A DNA stretch of 6,767 bases from Porphyromonadaceae bacterium (GTDB lineage: Bacteria > Bacteroidota > Bacteroidia > Bacteroidales > Dysgonomonadaceae). The position numbers and the translations under genes were made by a program. Of the stretch, positions 6,654-6,767 are shown one piece after another. The stretch covers positions 1-6,767 of the forward strand of contig JALHIE010000122.1 of the NCBI GenBank assembly GCA_022840285.1, given 5' to 3'. The notes under the pieces were generated by a model that was given only the letters and a program-made list of their open reading frames with translations, was not told the origin of the DNA and did not search any database. Every line of letters starts with the position of its first letter. The stretch's first letter is position 1.

Positions 6654-6767
6654 TGGACCTGGAGGGATTCGAACCCTCGTCCAAACGAGGAATTAATTTG
6701 CTTTCTACATGCTTAGTCTCATTTTAATTGTAGGGAAAGAGCGCGACTGAAACCACCAAACTCCATC
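6654..6767 (-). ncRNA. ssrA: tmRNA (ssrA), 3' portion, cut by the right edge
   Basis: Read on the minus strand, this is the 3' part of transfer-messenger RNA, which rescues stalled ribosomes by adding a degradation tag. The T-arm is clear: stem 6662-6666 with 6674-6678 around a TTCGAAT loop. Below it lie the 3' acceptor strand CAGGTCC (6655-6661) and discriminator A (6654). The highly conserved tmRNA segment GACTAAGCATGTAG is present (complement of 6705-6718), which distinguishes it from an ordinary tRNA. The genome continues CTG after the discriminator, so CCA is not encoded and must be added after transcription. The tag-coding region and 5' half lie beyond the window. The gene converges on the operon, with 30 bases between the TlpA-like stop and the RNA 3' end. 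Confidence 0.9.

Noticed and set aside
6655..6682. T-arm read as an ordinary tRNA gene
   Set aside because: The sequence beyond the T-arm has no anticodon arm and contains the tmRNA-specific GACTAAGCATGTAG segment.
1..6767. CRISPR arrays, insertion sequence ends, long direct repeats
   Set aside because: I saw none on reading the window.

Overview
The window looks like Bacteroidota (Bacteroidales) chromosome. The evidence is a SusC/SusD outer-membrane pair, a Bacteroidota-type promoter (TTTG, 18 bases, TAccTTTG), A-rich start contexts with no Shine-Dalgarno sequence, a TlpA-like lipoprotein, and moderate GC genes separated by very AT-rich DNA. A Dysgonomonadaceae-like source is only a guess.

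Layout. Bases 1-185 have coding-like composition but no gene I can assign. Bases 186-292 are AT-rich. A good promoter lies at 293-322. About 11 bases after the predicted transcription start, a 34-codon ORF (340-444) encodes four consecutive cysteines plus a fifth near its end. It is followed by a 37-base tract without any G and by short competing inverted repeats, all in a roughly 340-base untranslated leader. Three co-directional genes then form a tight operon: a SusC-like TonB-dependent transporter (670-3747), a SusD-like_2 family lipoprotein (3781-5385, gap 33 bases) and a lipoprotein with a C-terminal TlpA/thioredoxin domain (5397-6623, gap 11 bases). The 3' part of tmRNA (ssrA) runs convergently from the right edge to 6654.

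Working together. SusC should form the TonB-driven outer-membrane channel, and SusD its surface lid and substrate-binding protein. The third gene is a membrane-anchored thiol-disulfide oxidoreductase with an intact WCPNC site. The poly-cysteine leader ORF suggests that expression follows cysteine (or charged tRNA-Cys) supply by attenuation. The three proteins contain only four cysteines in 1,967 residues by my count, all at lipidation or redox positions, and SusD has two methionines. My best hypothesis is a cysteine- or sulfur-responsive uptake operon for a thiol or disulfide compound. The leader ORF and the protein composition are read directly from the sequence; the substrate and the regulatory mechanism are inference.
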